From contig CABXXS010000001.1 of the NCBI GenBank assembly GCA_902516225.1, positions 36,130 to 100,129 of the forward strand: a DNA stretch of 64,000 nucleotides, given 5' to 3'. Numbering within the stretch: the stretch's first letter is position 1; the number at the start of each line of letters is the position of its first letter. Shown one piece after another: positions 45,237 to 54,891 of the stretch. This stretch comes from Puniceicoccaceae bacterium. GTDB lineage: Bacteria > Verrucomicrobiota > Verrucomicrobiae > Opitutales > Coraliomargaritaceae. Below the pieces are notes generated by a model. It was not told the origin of the DNA and ran no database searches. It saw only the letters and a list, made by a program, of their open reading frames with translations. The translations under genes were made by a program, and so were the position numbers.

Positions 45237-45836
45237 TTAAAGTGTATCCTCGATTATCTTACGTAATTCACGATGATCACGGGCAACGGGAAGATCAGGA
45301 CGTTCGGTGATTAAGCGCTCTGGTGGACAGTAAAGCGCTCGATCGTCGGCGACATCAATCATACTAAGATCATTATAAGAATCTCCCGCAGCGAATGTAG
45401 TAAAGTTTAACGCTTTAAAAGCTTCGACCGCCTTACGCTTATGATCCGCTAGGCGGAGAGTGTAGTCAGCGATGCGACCTGTATTATCAACAACAAGATC
45501 GTGACAAAATAGGGTAGGATGGCCAAGCTTTGCCATAAGCGGGCCAACAAATTGCCGAAAAGTGTCGGAAAGAATAACTAAGCGTGTCTGCGATCGCACC
45601 CAATCGACGAATTCTGGGGCGCCAGGAAGCGGGTCTAGTGAGCAGATTACATCCTCGATGTCGGCCAACTTAAACCCCTCCTTATCTAGAATGTCCAGGC
45701 GGTAGCGCATGAGGACATTATAATCTGGCTCATCGCGCGTCGTGCGCTTGAGCGCTTCGATCCCAGTCTTCTGCGCAAAAGCGATCCAAATTTCTGGGAT
45801 GAGCACCCCTTCTAAGTCCAGACAAACTATATTCAT
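45237..45836 (-). CDS. thrH: ThrH-type phosphoserine phosphatase / homoserine phosphotransferase
   Basis: The HAD-superfamily protein has 199 residues from the ATG at 45836, which places the nucleophile motif [13 protein letters not shown] at the very N-terminus, as in Pseudomonas ThrH. An in-frame ATG at 45893 would add 19 unsupported residues. Motif II is VILSDTF, and motif III/IV are DHKRKAV and [13 protein letters not shown]. The family dephosphorylates phosphoserine and can transfer phosphate to homoserine. Divergent secA starts 166 bp away. Confidence 0.9.
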   Translation of the reverse strand: MNIVCLDLEGVLIPEIWIAFAQKTGIEALKRTTRDEPDYNVLMRYRLDILDKEGFKLADIEDVICSLDPLPGAPEFVDWVRSQTRLVILSDTFRQFVGPLMAKLGHPTLFCHDLVVDNTGRIADYTLRLADHKRKAVEAFKALNFTTFAAGDSYNDLSMIDVADDRALYCPPERLITERPDLPVARDHRELRKIIEDTL

Positions 45837-46002
45837 ACCCATTAAGACCGCGAGAATCTTACTTAGAGTCAATCCCGTAGTACTGCAGTACACTCTTGCC
45901 TGTCGGCGACGGCTTCTTCAATTTAATAATTTTTCGTGGACGAGTTTTCAATTTATAGCTCAATTGGCGGAAGATTTATCATTTTATAAAAACACTGGTC
46001 TC

Positions 46003-49000
46003 ATGATCACTTCCATTCTTAAGAAATTCTCTGGCCGTCACTACGGCAGGTACCTCAAAAAGTGTCAGCCTGTAATTGAGCGCATTAATGCCATCGAGCT
46101 TGAGTATCAGTCGCTGAGCGACGAACAACTCAGGGCCAAAACGGCTGAATTCATGAAGCGCAATCAAGAAGACGGCGAGGATCTCGATAATCTTCTTCCG
46201 GAAGCTTTCGCCGCGGTAAAGAATGCCGCTCGTCGTATGTGTGGTAAAAGCTACGATGTCTGCGACCATCAGCTGCCTTGGGAAATGGTGCACTACGATG
46301 TTCAGTTCATCGGGGGCATCACGCTGCACGAAAAGCGCATTGCCGAAATGGCCACCGGGGAGGGAAAGACGCTCGTTTCGACCTGTCCGCTCTATCTGAA
46401 TGCACTTACAGGTCGTAACTGCCAGCTCGTTACCGTTAACGATTACCTTGCTCGCCGAGACTCTGAGTGGATGGGCCACCTCTTCCGTTTTCTCGGACTC
46501 ACGGTAGGATGTATACAAAATAGTATGGACCCGCAAAAACGCCGGGAGATGTACAATTGTAATATCACCTACGGTACTGCTTCCGAGTTCGGATTCGACT
46601 ACTTGCGTGATAACGGCATGACAAGCCGCAAGGAAGACCAGGTTCAGCGGGATCATTACTTTTGTATAATAGACGAGGTGGACTCGATCTTGGTCGATGA
46701 GGCCCGGACTCCCCTTATTATTTCAGGCCCTATGCAGGATGATAACCCGCTGCCTTTTCATGAAGTTAAGCCTGTTATTCAAAAGCTTTTTTCCAAGCAG
46801 CAGGCTTTTTGTAATCAAATTGTCCTCAACTCTAAGAAGGTACTTGAGGACGAAAGCTCTACTCCAGAGGCCGCAGACGAAGCAGTTTCAGGGCTCTACC
46901 AGGTTAAGCTAGGCATGCCTAAAAATAAGCAGTTCCACCGCTTGAATGAGGTGCCATCTATTCGACGGGCAGTCGATAAATTTGACCTTGAGATGGCCAG
47001 CGACTTTAACAAGGAGCGGCGCTACGCCTTAAAAGAAGAGCTTTACTACGTGATAGACGAGAAGCAGCAACAGGCTGATCTTACCGAGAAAGGCCGCACT
47101 TTAATGAGCCCAAAGGATCCAGATGCCTTCATGATCCCTGACCTTCCTACTCAGTTCATAGAAATCGACAAACAGGAGGGTCTCTCTACTGAGGAAAAAC
47201 AAAAGGCTAAACTCGAAGCGGAAAATCTTTCCCAGAGTACCAGTGAACGTATCCACTGCATAAGTCAGTTATTGCGCGCCTACAGTCTCTACGAGCGCGA
47301 TAAGGAATACGTACTGCAGAATGGGAAGGTAAATATTGTCGATCAGAATACCGGACGTGTAATGCCTGGTCGCCGCTGGTCTGACGGCTTGCATCAAGCG
47401 ATTGAGGCTAAGGAGAATTGCGCGATCGAGAAGGAGACAAAGACTTACGCTACAGTGACTATTCAGAACTACTTCCGCATGTACGATAAGCTCTCAGGCA
47501 TGACTGGAACTGCAGAAACCGAAGCTTCTGAATTCAACGAAATCTACGGCCTCTCCGTAATGGTCATACCAACGCACCAGCCGAATGTCCGCGTGGACAT
47601 GAACGACGCAATTTATAAGACCCGCCGTGAGAAGTTTAATATGGTGGTCGGCCAAATCGAGAAAGCCAATAAGACAGGTCAGCCCGTCCTAGTCGGAACT
47701 GCTTCGGTTGAGGCATCTGAGTTGCTCTCTCGCTTACTTAAGCGTAGTCATATTGTGCATAGCGTCTTGAATGCAAAATTTCACGCCCAGGAGGCGGAGA
47801 TCGTGGCACGGGCCGGGCAGAAATCTTCCGTTACTATCGCCACCAATATGGCAGGTCGTGGCACTGATATTAAGCTAGGGGAGGGCGTGGCCGATCTCGG
47901 CGGTCTTTTTGTCATTGGTACAGAACGTCATGAGTCACGGCGCATCGATCGCCAGCTCCGTGGGCGCTGCGCCCGTCAGGGTGATCCAGGGCTCTCCAAG
48001 TTTTTCGTTTCTTTAGAAGACGACCTCATGCGCCTATTTGCCAGTGCTGGCCCCATGAGTCGATTCTTAGAAAGATCTATGAAGGAGGGAGAAGATTTGT
48101 CGCACCAGTCGCTTGATTGGGCGATCGAAAACGCACAGAAAAAAGTCGAGCAGCAGAACTTTTCCATTCGTAAGCGACTGCTTCAATTTGACGACGTGCT
48201 TAACACTCAGAGAGAAGTAATCTATGGTTTGCGTAATGATGCTATTCATTCGGAAGAGCCTCGTCAGATTATTTTCGAGATGATCGAAGAAGAACTCGAA
48301 GAACGCCTTGATGCTGTCGAGGCCGAGAGGGGCACTGATAGCGAGAACATAGAACGATTCCTCGGTTGGCTAAATACTTACTTTCCCGTCTCGCTTAAAG
48401 CCGAAGAGATCGAGGCGCTCGAGGCAGATGCTCAGCACGAGTACATCCTAGGCAAAATCAATGAGGCTTATGATCAGAGAGAAGAGTTCGAAGAAAAGGA
48501 AGCTCTCATAGGCCTAGAGCGCTATCTCATTATTCGCTCACTTGATCGACGCTGGCAGGATCACTTAACTGAGATGGAAGAGCTTCGCCGTAGCGTTAAT
48601 TTACGTAGCTACGGGCAGAAGGATCCGCTCAACGAATATAAGAGTGAAGCCTACGTATTCTTCCAAGAGCTAATGGCTAATGTCCGTAGCGAGATCTGTA
48701 ACTCTGTCTTCCGTAGTGCGACCAGCGCCGAAGCATTTAATGATATGCTCTCTCGTATGTCCAAGGTCGCTCAAGTAGCAGGTCCTGGTACAGGTAGTGG
48801 TCAAAGTGTGGGCGCACTTGGTGCCGCCGCTGCTGCTGCGCCGAGTTCTGGGGAGCAGAAGCCAGTCGATTTACCTAAGATAGAGCCTATACGCCGCGAA
48901 TTGCCCAAGATTGGTCGTAACGATACAGTGACGATACGCAAAGGACCCGAGGAAAAGACGATTAAATTTAAAAAAGCCGAGACCTTAATTGAGAATGAGG

Positions 49001-49023
49001 GATGGGTCCTCGTGCAAAACTAA
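46003..49023 (+). CDS. secA: Protein translocase ATPase SecA (long form, no C-terminal zinc motif)
   Basis: The start at 46003 gives 1006 residues beginning [10 protein letters not shown], as expected; a longer in-frame extension back to 45742 overlaps thrH and has no SecA character. [11 protein letters not shown] (about 116-126) is Walker [19 protein letters not shown] is Walker B, and [10 protein letters not shown] is a helicase motif. An insertion of over 100 residues relative to E. coli follows Walker B. The C-terminus ends [16 protein letters not shown] with no CxC...CH SecB/zinc-binding tail. It drives Sec-dependent export, heavily used by the secreted enzymes in this genome. Its stop overlaps that of convergent clpP. 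Confidence 0.97.
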   Translation: MITSILKKFSGRHYGRYLKKCQPVIERINAIELEYQSLSDEQLRAKTAEFMKRNQEDGEDLDNLLPEAFAAVKNAARRMCGKSYDVCDHQLPWEMVHYDVQFIGGITLHEKRIAEMATGEGKTLVSTCPLYLNALTGRNCQLVTVNDYLARRDSEWMGHLFRFLGLTVGCIQNSMDPQKRREMYNCNITYGTASEFGFDYLRDNGMTSRKEDQVQRDHYFCIIDEVDSILVDEARTPLIISGPMQDDNPLPFHEVKPVIQKLFSKQQAFCNQIVLNSKKVLEDESSTPEAADEAVSGLYQVKLGMPKNKQFHRLNEVPSIRRAVDKFDLEMASDFNKERRYALKEELYYVIDEKQQQADLTEKGRTLMSPKDPDAFMIPDLPTQFIEIDKQEGLSTEEKQKAKLEAENLSQSTSERIHCISQLLRAYSLYERDKEYVLQNGKVNIVDQNTGRVMPGRRWSDGLHQAIEAKENCAIEKETKTYATVTIQNYFRMYDKLSGMTGTAETEASEFNEIYGLSVMVIPTHQPNVRVDMNDAIYKTRREKFNMVVGQIEKANKTGQPVLVGTASVEASELLSRLLKRSHIVHSVLNAKFHAQEAEIVARAGQKSSVTIATNMAGRGTDIKLGEGVADLGGLFVIGTERHESRRIDRQLRGRCARQGDPGLSKFFVSLEDDLMRLFASAGPMSRFLERSMKEGEDLSHQSLDWAIENAQKKVEQQNFSIRKRLLQFDDVLNTQREVIYGLRNDAIHSEEPRQIIFEMIEEELEERLDAVEAERGTDSENIERFLGWLNTYFPVSLKAEEIEALEADAQHEYILGKINEAYDQREEFEEKEALIGLERYLIIRSLDRRWQDHLTEMEELRRSVNLRSYGQKDPLNEYKSEAYVFFQELMANVRSEICNSVFRSATSAEAFNDMLSRMSKVAQVAGPGTGSGQSVGALGAAAAAAPSSGEQKPVDLPKIEPIRRELPKIGRNDTVTIRKGPEEKTIKFKKAETLIENEGWVLVQN

Positions 49024-49598
49024 ATAGTCTCTACGATGGAATCGGCTAGCCCGTAAGCAATTGCTTCGTCGGCAGTCATGTAGAAGTCACGATCCGTGTC
49101 CTTTTTTATCTTCTCTAGTGACTGCCCTGAAGATTCGGCGAGGATGGCGTTGAGTTCGTCTCGGAGGCGCTCCATTTCTTGAGCTTGAATATGAATATCT
49201 ACAGCCGCTGCTATCATCTGTCCTGAAATGAGAGGCTGATGAATAAGAACCCGAGAATGAGGATATAAAAAACGCTTACCCTTGTCTGCCCCACAAAGAA
49301 GAATCGAACCCATGCTGGCAGCCATACCAGTAACTATTACTTTAATTGGCGAGCTGATGAGTTTCATTGTATCATAAACTGCCATGCCTGCAGTAATCGA
49401 TCCGCCTGGGGTATTAATATAGAAAGTTATCTCCTTGCCTGGGTCACTTGACTCTAAATAGAGAAGTTTCTCCGTCACATCTCGGGCTGATTTGTCAGAG
49501 ACCTCACCCCACAAGAAGACTTTACGCTCCTTTAGGAAGCTGTTGTCGATCTTGACGGGTGTTTCTTTTTTGTCTTTGGAACTGTCTTTTTCTGCCAT
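49020..49598 (-). CDS. clpP: ATP-dependent Clp protease proteolytic subunit
   Basis: The 192-residue serine protease is of normal ClpP length. [11 protein letters not shown] contains nucleophile Ser95, SRVLIHQPL contains His120, and [10 protein letters not shown] contains the triad Asp. [16 protein letters not shown] is the conserved substrate-groove strand. It forms a barrel that degrades proteins fed by a Clp ATPase; no clpX or clpA is in the window. The N-terminus is rich in Lys and Glu. Tail-to-tail overlap with secA is 4 bp. Confidence 0.95.
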   Translation of the reverse strand: MAEKDSSKDKKETPVKIDNSFLKERKVFLWGEVSDKSARDVTEKLLYLESSDPGKEITFYINTPGGSITAGMAVYDTMKLISSPIKVIVTGMAASMGSILLCGADKGKRFLYPHSRVLIHQPLISGQMIAAAVDIHIQAQEMERLRDELNAILAESSGQSLEKIKKDTDRDFYMTADEAIAYGLADSIVETI

Positions 49599-49700
49599 CT
49601 AATATGTATGGGTTATAATGTATAAATGTATAAGAGCAGAGCTTAGATTTGTTTCAAGCTGAGATTCGAATAATATTTCTCGAAATAGGAGATACCCAGA

Positions 49701-50150
49701 CTATTTTCGGCCCTCGATTTTTTCAACGCGGCATTGATGACGCCCACCTTCAAATTCTGTGTCGAGCCAAATACCTACAATTTTTAGGGCTAAATCCTCG
49801 GGCACAGGGCGCGCACCGATCGCTATACAATTCGCATTATTATGTTCTTTGGTCATTTGTGCCGACCATTCATCCCAGCATAGTCCGCAGCGAACACCTT
49901 TAACTTTATTCGCTGCTATGGCTTCGCCGTTCCCAGATCCGCCAAGTACGATTCCGTAGTTGGATTTGCCGGATGCCACAGCTTCTGCCGCAGGGCGTAT
50001 AAAGTCGGGATAATCACAGGAGGCCTCAGACTGACAGCCGTAGTCGATTACCTCATGACCACGGTCTTCCAGAAATGCGATAATGGGGGCTTTCAAGGGA
50101 AAGCCTGCATGGTCTGTACCGATTGAAATTGTCAGCTTTGAGCGATTCAT
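49701..50150 (-). CDS. rpiB: Ribose 5-phosphate isomerase B (Glu-type active site)
   Basis: The 149-residue RpiB/LacA/LacB-family enzyme interconverts ribose 5-phosphate and ribulose 5-phosphate. ISIGTDHAGFPLK is the phosphate-site opening. The catalytic loop reads GIVLGGSGNGEAIAANK, so the Cys of E. coli-type RpiB is Gly71 and Glu76 is the likely base, as in the Mycobacterium-type enzyme. KEHNNANCIAIGAR is conserved. It sits alone between clpP and the MFS gene. It could process pentose phosphates from the xylan pathway. Confidence 0.9.
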   Translation of the reverse strand: MNRSKLTISIGTDHAGFPLKAPIIAFLEDRGHEVIDYGCQSEASCDYPDFIRPAAEAVASGKSNYGIVLGGSGNGEAIAANKVKGVRCGLCWDEWSAQMTKEHNNANCIAIGARPVPEDLALKIVGIWLDTEFEGGRHQCRVEKIEGRK

Positions 50151-50203
50151 TCTATGATTGATACAACGCAGTATACCTACCCAGCAAGTGTATTGTTCAG
50201 AAG

Positions 50204-51439
50204 CTACGTCCTCAGTCGTGTGTGCCCACGAACTAATTCGAATAGTACGATAGAGACAAGGATCAGAACCATCCCTGCTATCCCTACGCTCGACGGGGTC
50301 GAATGACTAAGAATGGCATATCCAATGAATGGGGCAAGAGTACCACGTAGCCCAGTTAGCGCCATGTGAATGCTCATATAAGAAGAAGCCTTTTCTTCTG
50401 GGGCAATTTTAGTTACCCAGAGGCTCCAGAAGATACGACCTCCCCCGAAGGCCATGCCTTGAAAAGCCATAGCTAGTGCTAGAATGTAAATATTGGTCGT
50501 AAAGAAAAAGCACGCGATACTGGCGAGAAAGAATATATTTAGTAAGTTCCTAGTGCTCACAAAATGAAGGCGGTCGAAAAAATACCCCCACATTTTAGTA
50601 CTTAGTATGCGAGCTACCGAGGGTACGACTAGCATTAGAATTGCAATGCTAGTGTTACTCGCATCGACCCCATAGGCTGGATCGGCAAGATACTCTACAC
50701 GAATTGGAAGAGCTATGAGATTACCTAGCCCAAGAAGCATCCAGCTCCCTAGGAGGAATCCAAATAGTCGGTCTTCCCAAATAAGGCGAAAATTCTGCCA
50801 GGGATTACCCACGTGCTTGCGAGATAGCTGTCTACTGGGAATCTTTACGCAAGCTGCGGCGGATATGACGGCTGCCAGAGCCATGCTAATGAATATCCAG
50901 TGGTAGACCCCGATCTTTTGGTCTAGGATTCGTCCACCTAGAAATGCGAATCCAATCGAGAAAAGCGCAGTTAGAACAAAAGGCCAAGTCATGCGTTCAC
51001 CACGCTCGGTAGACGCATAATTACTGGTATAGATTTGCAACATTAGAGGGCCCTGTTGGACAGCAGCGACTTGGCTCATGACTACAAATAAAGTGAAGAA
51101 AAATAGCGACTGGGCTAGGCTCGCCCCAACTAGCAAGAACGCAGCTAGAGCAAATACAAAAGTGCAGGCCCGGCTCGGTGTAGCACGAAGGTTAGCTGCC
51201 AAATATAGCGTCAGCGGAGTGAGCAGAAAGCCAATCGGTGCTGCCCCAGCAATGAAGGCTTTATAAGTATCGCTCGCATCGAAGTATCGAATCGCAATAA
51301 CTAGTGCAAACGTCGCCCAACCGGCCTCAAGGATGCCAGCAAAAGGCGCGCGTAGTAGATCCTTTCTATAGGTTTCGGAAGCTAGCTCCGAAGATGAAGA
51401 GGGTGATATCTGATTCCCAGACCGGTCTACTTGCTCCAT
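50204..51439 (-). CDS. MFS transporter overlapping nadA
   Basis: The 411-residue protein has about 12 membrane helices in the MFS pattern, with a hydrophilic N-terminal 25 residues. MAFQGMAFGGGRIFWSLWVTK is a conserved-looking helix, and DRLHFV resembles an inter-helix MFS loop. I cannot assign the substrate. Its ATG lies 13 bp inside the 3' end of nadA on the same strand, so the two are probably co-transcribed and translationally coupled. A link to NAD precursors is possible but unproven. Confidence 0.8.
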   Translation of the reverse strand: MEQVDRSGNQISPSSSSELASETYRKDLLRAPFAGILEAGWATFALVIAIRYFDASDTYKAFIAGAAPIGFLLTPLTLYLAANLRATPSRACTFVFALAAFLLVGASLAQSLFFFTLFVVMSQVAAVQQGPLMLQIYTSNYASTERGERMTWPFVLTALFSIGFAFLGGRILDQKIGVYHWIFISMALAAVISAAACVKIPSRQLSRKHVGNPWQNFRLIWEDRLFGFLLGSWMLLGLGNLIALPIRVEYLADPAYGVDASNTSIAILMLVVPSVARILSTKMWGYFFDRLHFVSTRNLLNIFFLASIACFFFTTNIYILALAMAFQGMAFGGGRIFWSLWVTKIAPEEKASSYMSIHMALTGLRGTLAPFIGYAILSHSTPSSVGIAGMVLILVSIVLFELVRGHTRLRT

Positions 51440-52413
51440 TCTAGCATACGTTTGATAGGGGCGTAGGCTTCTCGACGAATCTCTTCGGGCATCTCGATTT
51501 GGGGTGACATTGTCTTTAGGCAGTCACGCAGTTTCTCAATAGTATTCATCTTCATAAAACGGCACTCGTTGCAGGCACAGGTATCGGTCGGACCAGCTAT
51601 GAAGGTTTTATTTGGAATTTCGCGTTGAAGTCGGTGGATCATTCCGGGCTCGGTTACGATGATAAATTGCTCCGCTTGATTGTCCCGGCAGAAGTCTATC
51701 ATTTTTTCGGTACTACAGACCTCGTCAGCATTGTCGCGTACAGTCTCAACGCATTCTGGGTGTGCTACGACTAGGGCCCTAGGGAACTTGAGCCTCAAGC
51801 GTTCGATCGATTGCTGTGTAAAGAGTACGTGTGCATAACAGGATCCTGGCCATAGTTCCATGGGACGGCCCGTTTGCTTACTCACCCACTGACCGAGATT
51901 CTGGTCTGGAACGAAGAGAATATCGCGATCCTCAGGCACCTGCGCGACGATCTTCATGGCATTACCACTTGTGCATATCACGTCAGCTAGCGATTTTACG
52001 CCAGCTGAACAGTTGATATACGCGACTACGTAAACGTTAGGATTTGCTTTCTTGTAAGCCGCAAGTTTATCAGCCGGGCAGGAGTCGGAAAGGGAGCAAC
52101 CCGCATCCATATCAGGGAGGAGTACGGGCTTACTGGGATTTACAATCTTGGCAGTCTCGGCCATGAAGTGTACTCCACAGAACACTATGCAGTCAGCGTC
52201 GGCTTCCTCGGCTCGGTAGGCTAAGCCTAGCGAGTCCCCCACATAGTCCGCTACTTGTTGAATAGAATCGTATTGGTAATTATGTGCGAGTATCACAGCA
52301 TTTCGCTCTTTTTTCAAGGCCATGACCTCCTCCTGAATCGTGGTAAGCGGCTCTTCACGCCCCAGCTTGGGAGTGAAGACGATTGGTTCGTAGTTGAGTG
52401 TCTCGGTAGCCAT
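51427..52413 (-). CDS. nadA: Quinolinate synthase NadA
   Basis: The 328-residue iron-sulfur enzyme condenses iminoaspartate with dihydroxyacetone phosphate to quinolinate in NAD synthesis. ILAHNYQYDSIQQVADYVGD is the signature opening. Cluster cysteines lie in VFCGVHFMAE and near DTCACNECRFM at the C-terminal end, and VVAHPECVETV is conserved. No nadB or nadC is nearby. It overlaps the MFS gene by 13 bp. In the 52414-52658 gap upstream there is a short CAGGGC/GCCTTG hairpin near 52477-52491 and a 55-codon open frame at 52421-52588; neither is convincing as a gene. Confidence 0.95.
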   Translation of the reverse strand: MATETLNYEPIVFTPKLGREEPLTTIQEEVMALKKERNAVILAHNYQYDSIQQVADYVGDSLGLAYRAEEADADCIVFCGVHFMAETAKIVNPSKPVLLPDMDAGCSLSDSCPADKLAAYKKANPNVYVVAYINCSAGVKSLADVICTSGNAMKIVAQVPEDRDILFVPDQNLGQWVSKQTGRPMELWPGSCYAHVLFTQQSIERLRLKFPRALVVAHPECVETVRDNADEVCSTEKMIDFCRDNQAEQFIIVTEPGMIHRLQREIPNKTFIAGPTDTCACNECRFMKMNTIEKLRDCLKTMSPQIEMPEEIRREAYAPIKRMLEWSK

Positions 52414-52658
52414 ACAGTGTATGAATTGGAAAAGTAAAGGTCAGATGCATCGCCTAGGAAGTCAAGCAGTCGAACAGGGCAGTGCCTTGCAGGGATCATA
52501 CTTCTCGGGCTATCTGTTAGCATTTAACTACCAAAACCAGCACTTTCAAAAAGATGGGCTATTTTTATTCTCTTTGAGTAATTCTTAGGATATCTTTAAT
52601 AAAACTAATAGCATATTAGCGCCTGTCCGATGTGTGGTACCTTCACCAGTAACAAGTC

Positions 52659-54095
52659 ATGCCAGAATTAGATACAGACAATAAAGCCTTAATAGCCGTG
52701 GCTGGAGCAAGCGGTTTTGTCGGGTCGCATCTACGCTCGCATCTCCAAAGCGACTACCGATTTCGCGCGCTTACTCGGAGCACATCTGTGGCGAAGTCAC
52801 ATGCCAATGATTTAAATACTGAGTGGAAATGTTGCGATTTATATTCCCTGCCCAAGGTCTCTGAGGCGTTGAAAGGTTGCGACTACGGGATCTACCTCGT
52901 CCATTCTATGGCCCCTTCTAGTCGCTTGGTGCAAGGTAGCTTTGAGGACACGGACCTTATTTTGGCAGATAATTTTATACGCGCGGCTGAAGCTGCTGGA
53001 CTTAAGCACGTTATTTATTTAAGCGGATTGATGCCCGGTACAGAGGGACCATTTTCGCCTCATTTGAGTAGTCGACTGGAGGTGGAGAACGTGCTGCGGT
53101 CTCGATCCGTTCAGATCACTGTATTGCGAGCGGGGCTTATTTTTGGTCCCGGTGGTTCCTCATTTTCTTTGCTCATAAATCTTGTTCGGCGCTTGCCTGT
53201 TATGATTCTCCCGCCTTGGGTGCGATCTAAGACACATTCGATTGATATTGAGAATGTCTGCCAAGCTTTCGAGCTTTGCCTAAAAGATAAAGAGCTTCCG
53301 GGTGGGACCTATGATCTAGGAGGGCATACGCCTATGACCTATTCGGATATGATTCGTCGCACAGGCAAGCTACTTGGAAAATCGGCTTGTTTCATAAAGT
53401 TTCCCTTGAATTTCTTCGGACTTTCCAAGCACTGGGTCTCTATTTTTGGAGATGTACCACCTGCACTAGTCGGGCCCTTATTAGAGAGTTTGCAGCACGA
53501 CTTAGAAGCACGACCAAATACCTTAATGGACAGGCTAAAAAACCGCTTTGTCTCTTTCGAAGATTCTTTTAAAAAGAGCGTGGATGGGACCGGGCAACCA
53601 AAGCCAAATCCTAGGCTTTCAACGCAAGCGACCGATCACAGGCTGATGAAGCGCGCGCGCCTTGTCCGCTCTGTACAACGCATGCCTCTGCCAGAAGGCT
53701 GGAACGCTCATGAGATAGCCATGGAATATGGGGAGTGGTTAAGCCGTCGATTTGGAGGGCTCATAGGAGCAACGAGGGATCAAGAAGGTGCCATCTTTTT
53801 AACCTTAATGGGTAGACGTGTAGTATTACTTAAGTTAACTCCGACCCCGTATTCTTTGGGTGGAAAACGCCGCTGCGCCTTCTACATAACTGGTGGCTTA
53901 CTTTCGAGAAAAGTAGATCCGCCAGGGCGTTTAGAATTCCGCCTATTTCCCGAACAAGGTTGCTTAATTGCTTCCATCCATGGGTTCGCTCCAACTTTGC
54001 CGTGGTGGGTCTATGCGATCACGCAAGCAAAGTTACACCTGCGCGTCATGAGAGCATTCGCTCATCACTTGTCTCGCCTGCAAGCGAGGGCTTAA
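52659..54095 (+). CDS. SDR-type NAD(P)-binding protein with extra C-terminal domain
   Basis: The 478-residue protein has an N-terminal atypical SDR/NmrA-like Rossmann domain (AVAGASGFVGSHLRSHL, about 13-29; VIYLSGLMPG; LRAGLIFGPGGSSF) to about 290. The remaining 170 residues form a second domain (EYGEWLSRRFGGLIG, FYITGGLLSRKVD, LEFRLFPEQG) that resembles the DUF2867-like domain fused to some SDR proteins. The first part probably binds a nucleotide; no YxxxK dyad is obvious. The reaction is unknown. It converges on the Pal-like gene. Confidence 0.75.
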   Translation: MPELDTDNKALIAVAGASGFVGSHLRSHLQSDYRFRALTRSTSVAKSHANDLNTEWKCCDLYSLPKVSEALKGCDYGIYLVHSMAPSSRLVQGSFEDTDLILADNFIRAAEAAGLKHVIYLSGLMPGTEGPFSPHLSSRLEVENVLRSRSVQITVLRAGLIFGPGGSSFSLLINLVRRLPVMILPPWVRSKTHSIDIENVCQAFELCLKDKELPGGTYDLGGHTPMTYSDMIRRTGKLLGKSACFIKFPLNFFGLSKHWVSIFGDVPPALVGPLLESLQHDLEARPNTLMDRLKNRFVSFEDSFKKSVDGTGQPKPNPRLSTQATDHRLMKRARLVRSVQRMPLPEGWNAHEIAMEYGEWLSRRFGGLIGATRDQEGAIFLTLMGRRVVLLKLTPTPYSLGGKRRCAFYITGGLLSRKVDPPGRLEFRLFPEQGCLIASIHGFAPTLPWWVYAITQAKLHLRVMRAFAHHLSRLQARA

Positions 54096-54133
54096 TAAAG
54101 AATACAAGTTCAGGAATCCGAACAATGAGCAGG

Positions 54134-54694
54134 CTACTTTTGTAGAAGGATCAGATCTGCGCGCCGGTCTACACCAGACTCAGCTTTATCAAGATTTGCT
54201 AAAGCTTCTAAGCTACCTTTAGAGAGTTTTTCGATACGCTGCGAGGCAATGCCAAGGGTTCCTAAGTAATCACTAGCGCTCCCTGCACGGCGATCGCCCA
54301 ATGCTAAGTTATATTCGCTAGTGCCATACCAGTCACAATAGCCTTCTACTAAAATATGGTCCTTGGGGTTTTGTTTTAGGTAATCGGCAGCAGTCTGAAG
54401 TTTTACGCGTTCGGTTGCTGCAATAGAAGAGGAGTCAAAGCCAAAATACACAGATGGAAGGACCCCTGTTACTTTAGTGAATTCTCCGTATTTATCTCCT
54501 GTCATCGCGTCACCATTTCCGCGGCGCTCTAGATTAGAACTCCAATCTTGCGTGCCGTTACCATCGACTATCACGCCATCTAGGCCCGTAACATTGGACC
54601 CACTTAGTTGTGTCGGAGCTTGTTTGGATGTACATGCGGATAGAAAGCAAATTGCTAATAATAAAGTGATATAAATAGGCGCGGTGTTTTTCAT
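54134..54694 (-). CDS. pal: Pal/OmpA-family peptidoglycan-associated lipoprotein
   Basis: From the ATG at 54694 the protein has 186 residues with a lipoprotein signal peptide ending in the lipobox LSAC (Cys21). Upstream in-frame ATGs at 54700 and 54730 are possible but lengthen the N-region. The C-terminal OmpA-like domain has VYFGFDSSSIAATERVKL, LVEGYCDWYGTSEYNLALG and RRADLIL, the usual peptidoglycan-binding pattern. It should tether the outer membrane to the wall. No tolB or tolA is adjacent, so a Pal-like paralogue is possible. Confidence 0.87.
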   Translation of the reverse strand: MKNTAPIYITLLLAICFLSACTSKQAPTQLSGSNVTGLDGVIVDGNGTQDWSSNLERRGNGDAMTGDKYGEFTKVTGVLPSVYFGFDSSSIAATERVKLQTAADYLKQNPKDHILVEGYCDWYGTSEYNLALGDRRAGSASDYLGTLGIASQRIEKLSKGSLEALANLDKAESGVDRRADLILLQK

Positions 54695-54891
54695 GAGCAT
54701 ACGTATGACACTCTGATTTGTGTCTCGCAAACATTTTTCTTAATTCTTCAGTAAAATCTATCTATAATTCCAATATCGTCGCATTGAGTGCTCATATCGG
54801 GCCGCAGCTACGTGTATGGCCTATAGTTTTACTGCCTTGGGGTAATTCTTAGATATATAGCTTCCGAGTAGAGGAGAATATGAACGAGCTG

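Noticed and set aside
45979..46656. A 225-codon antisense open frame inside secA
   Set aside because: It lies opposite a strongly conserved gene, has no recognisable motifs and reflects codon bias of the sense strand.
52394..52588. A 64-codon frame upstream of the SDR fusion gene
   Set aside because: Its start lies within nadA on the opposite strand, the translation has no family features, and composition is not gene-like.
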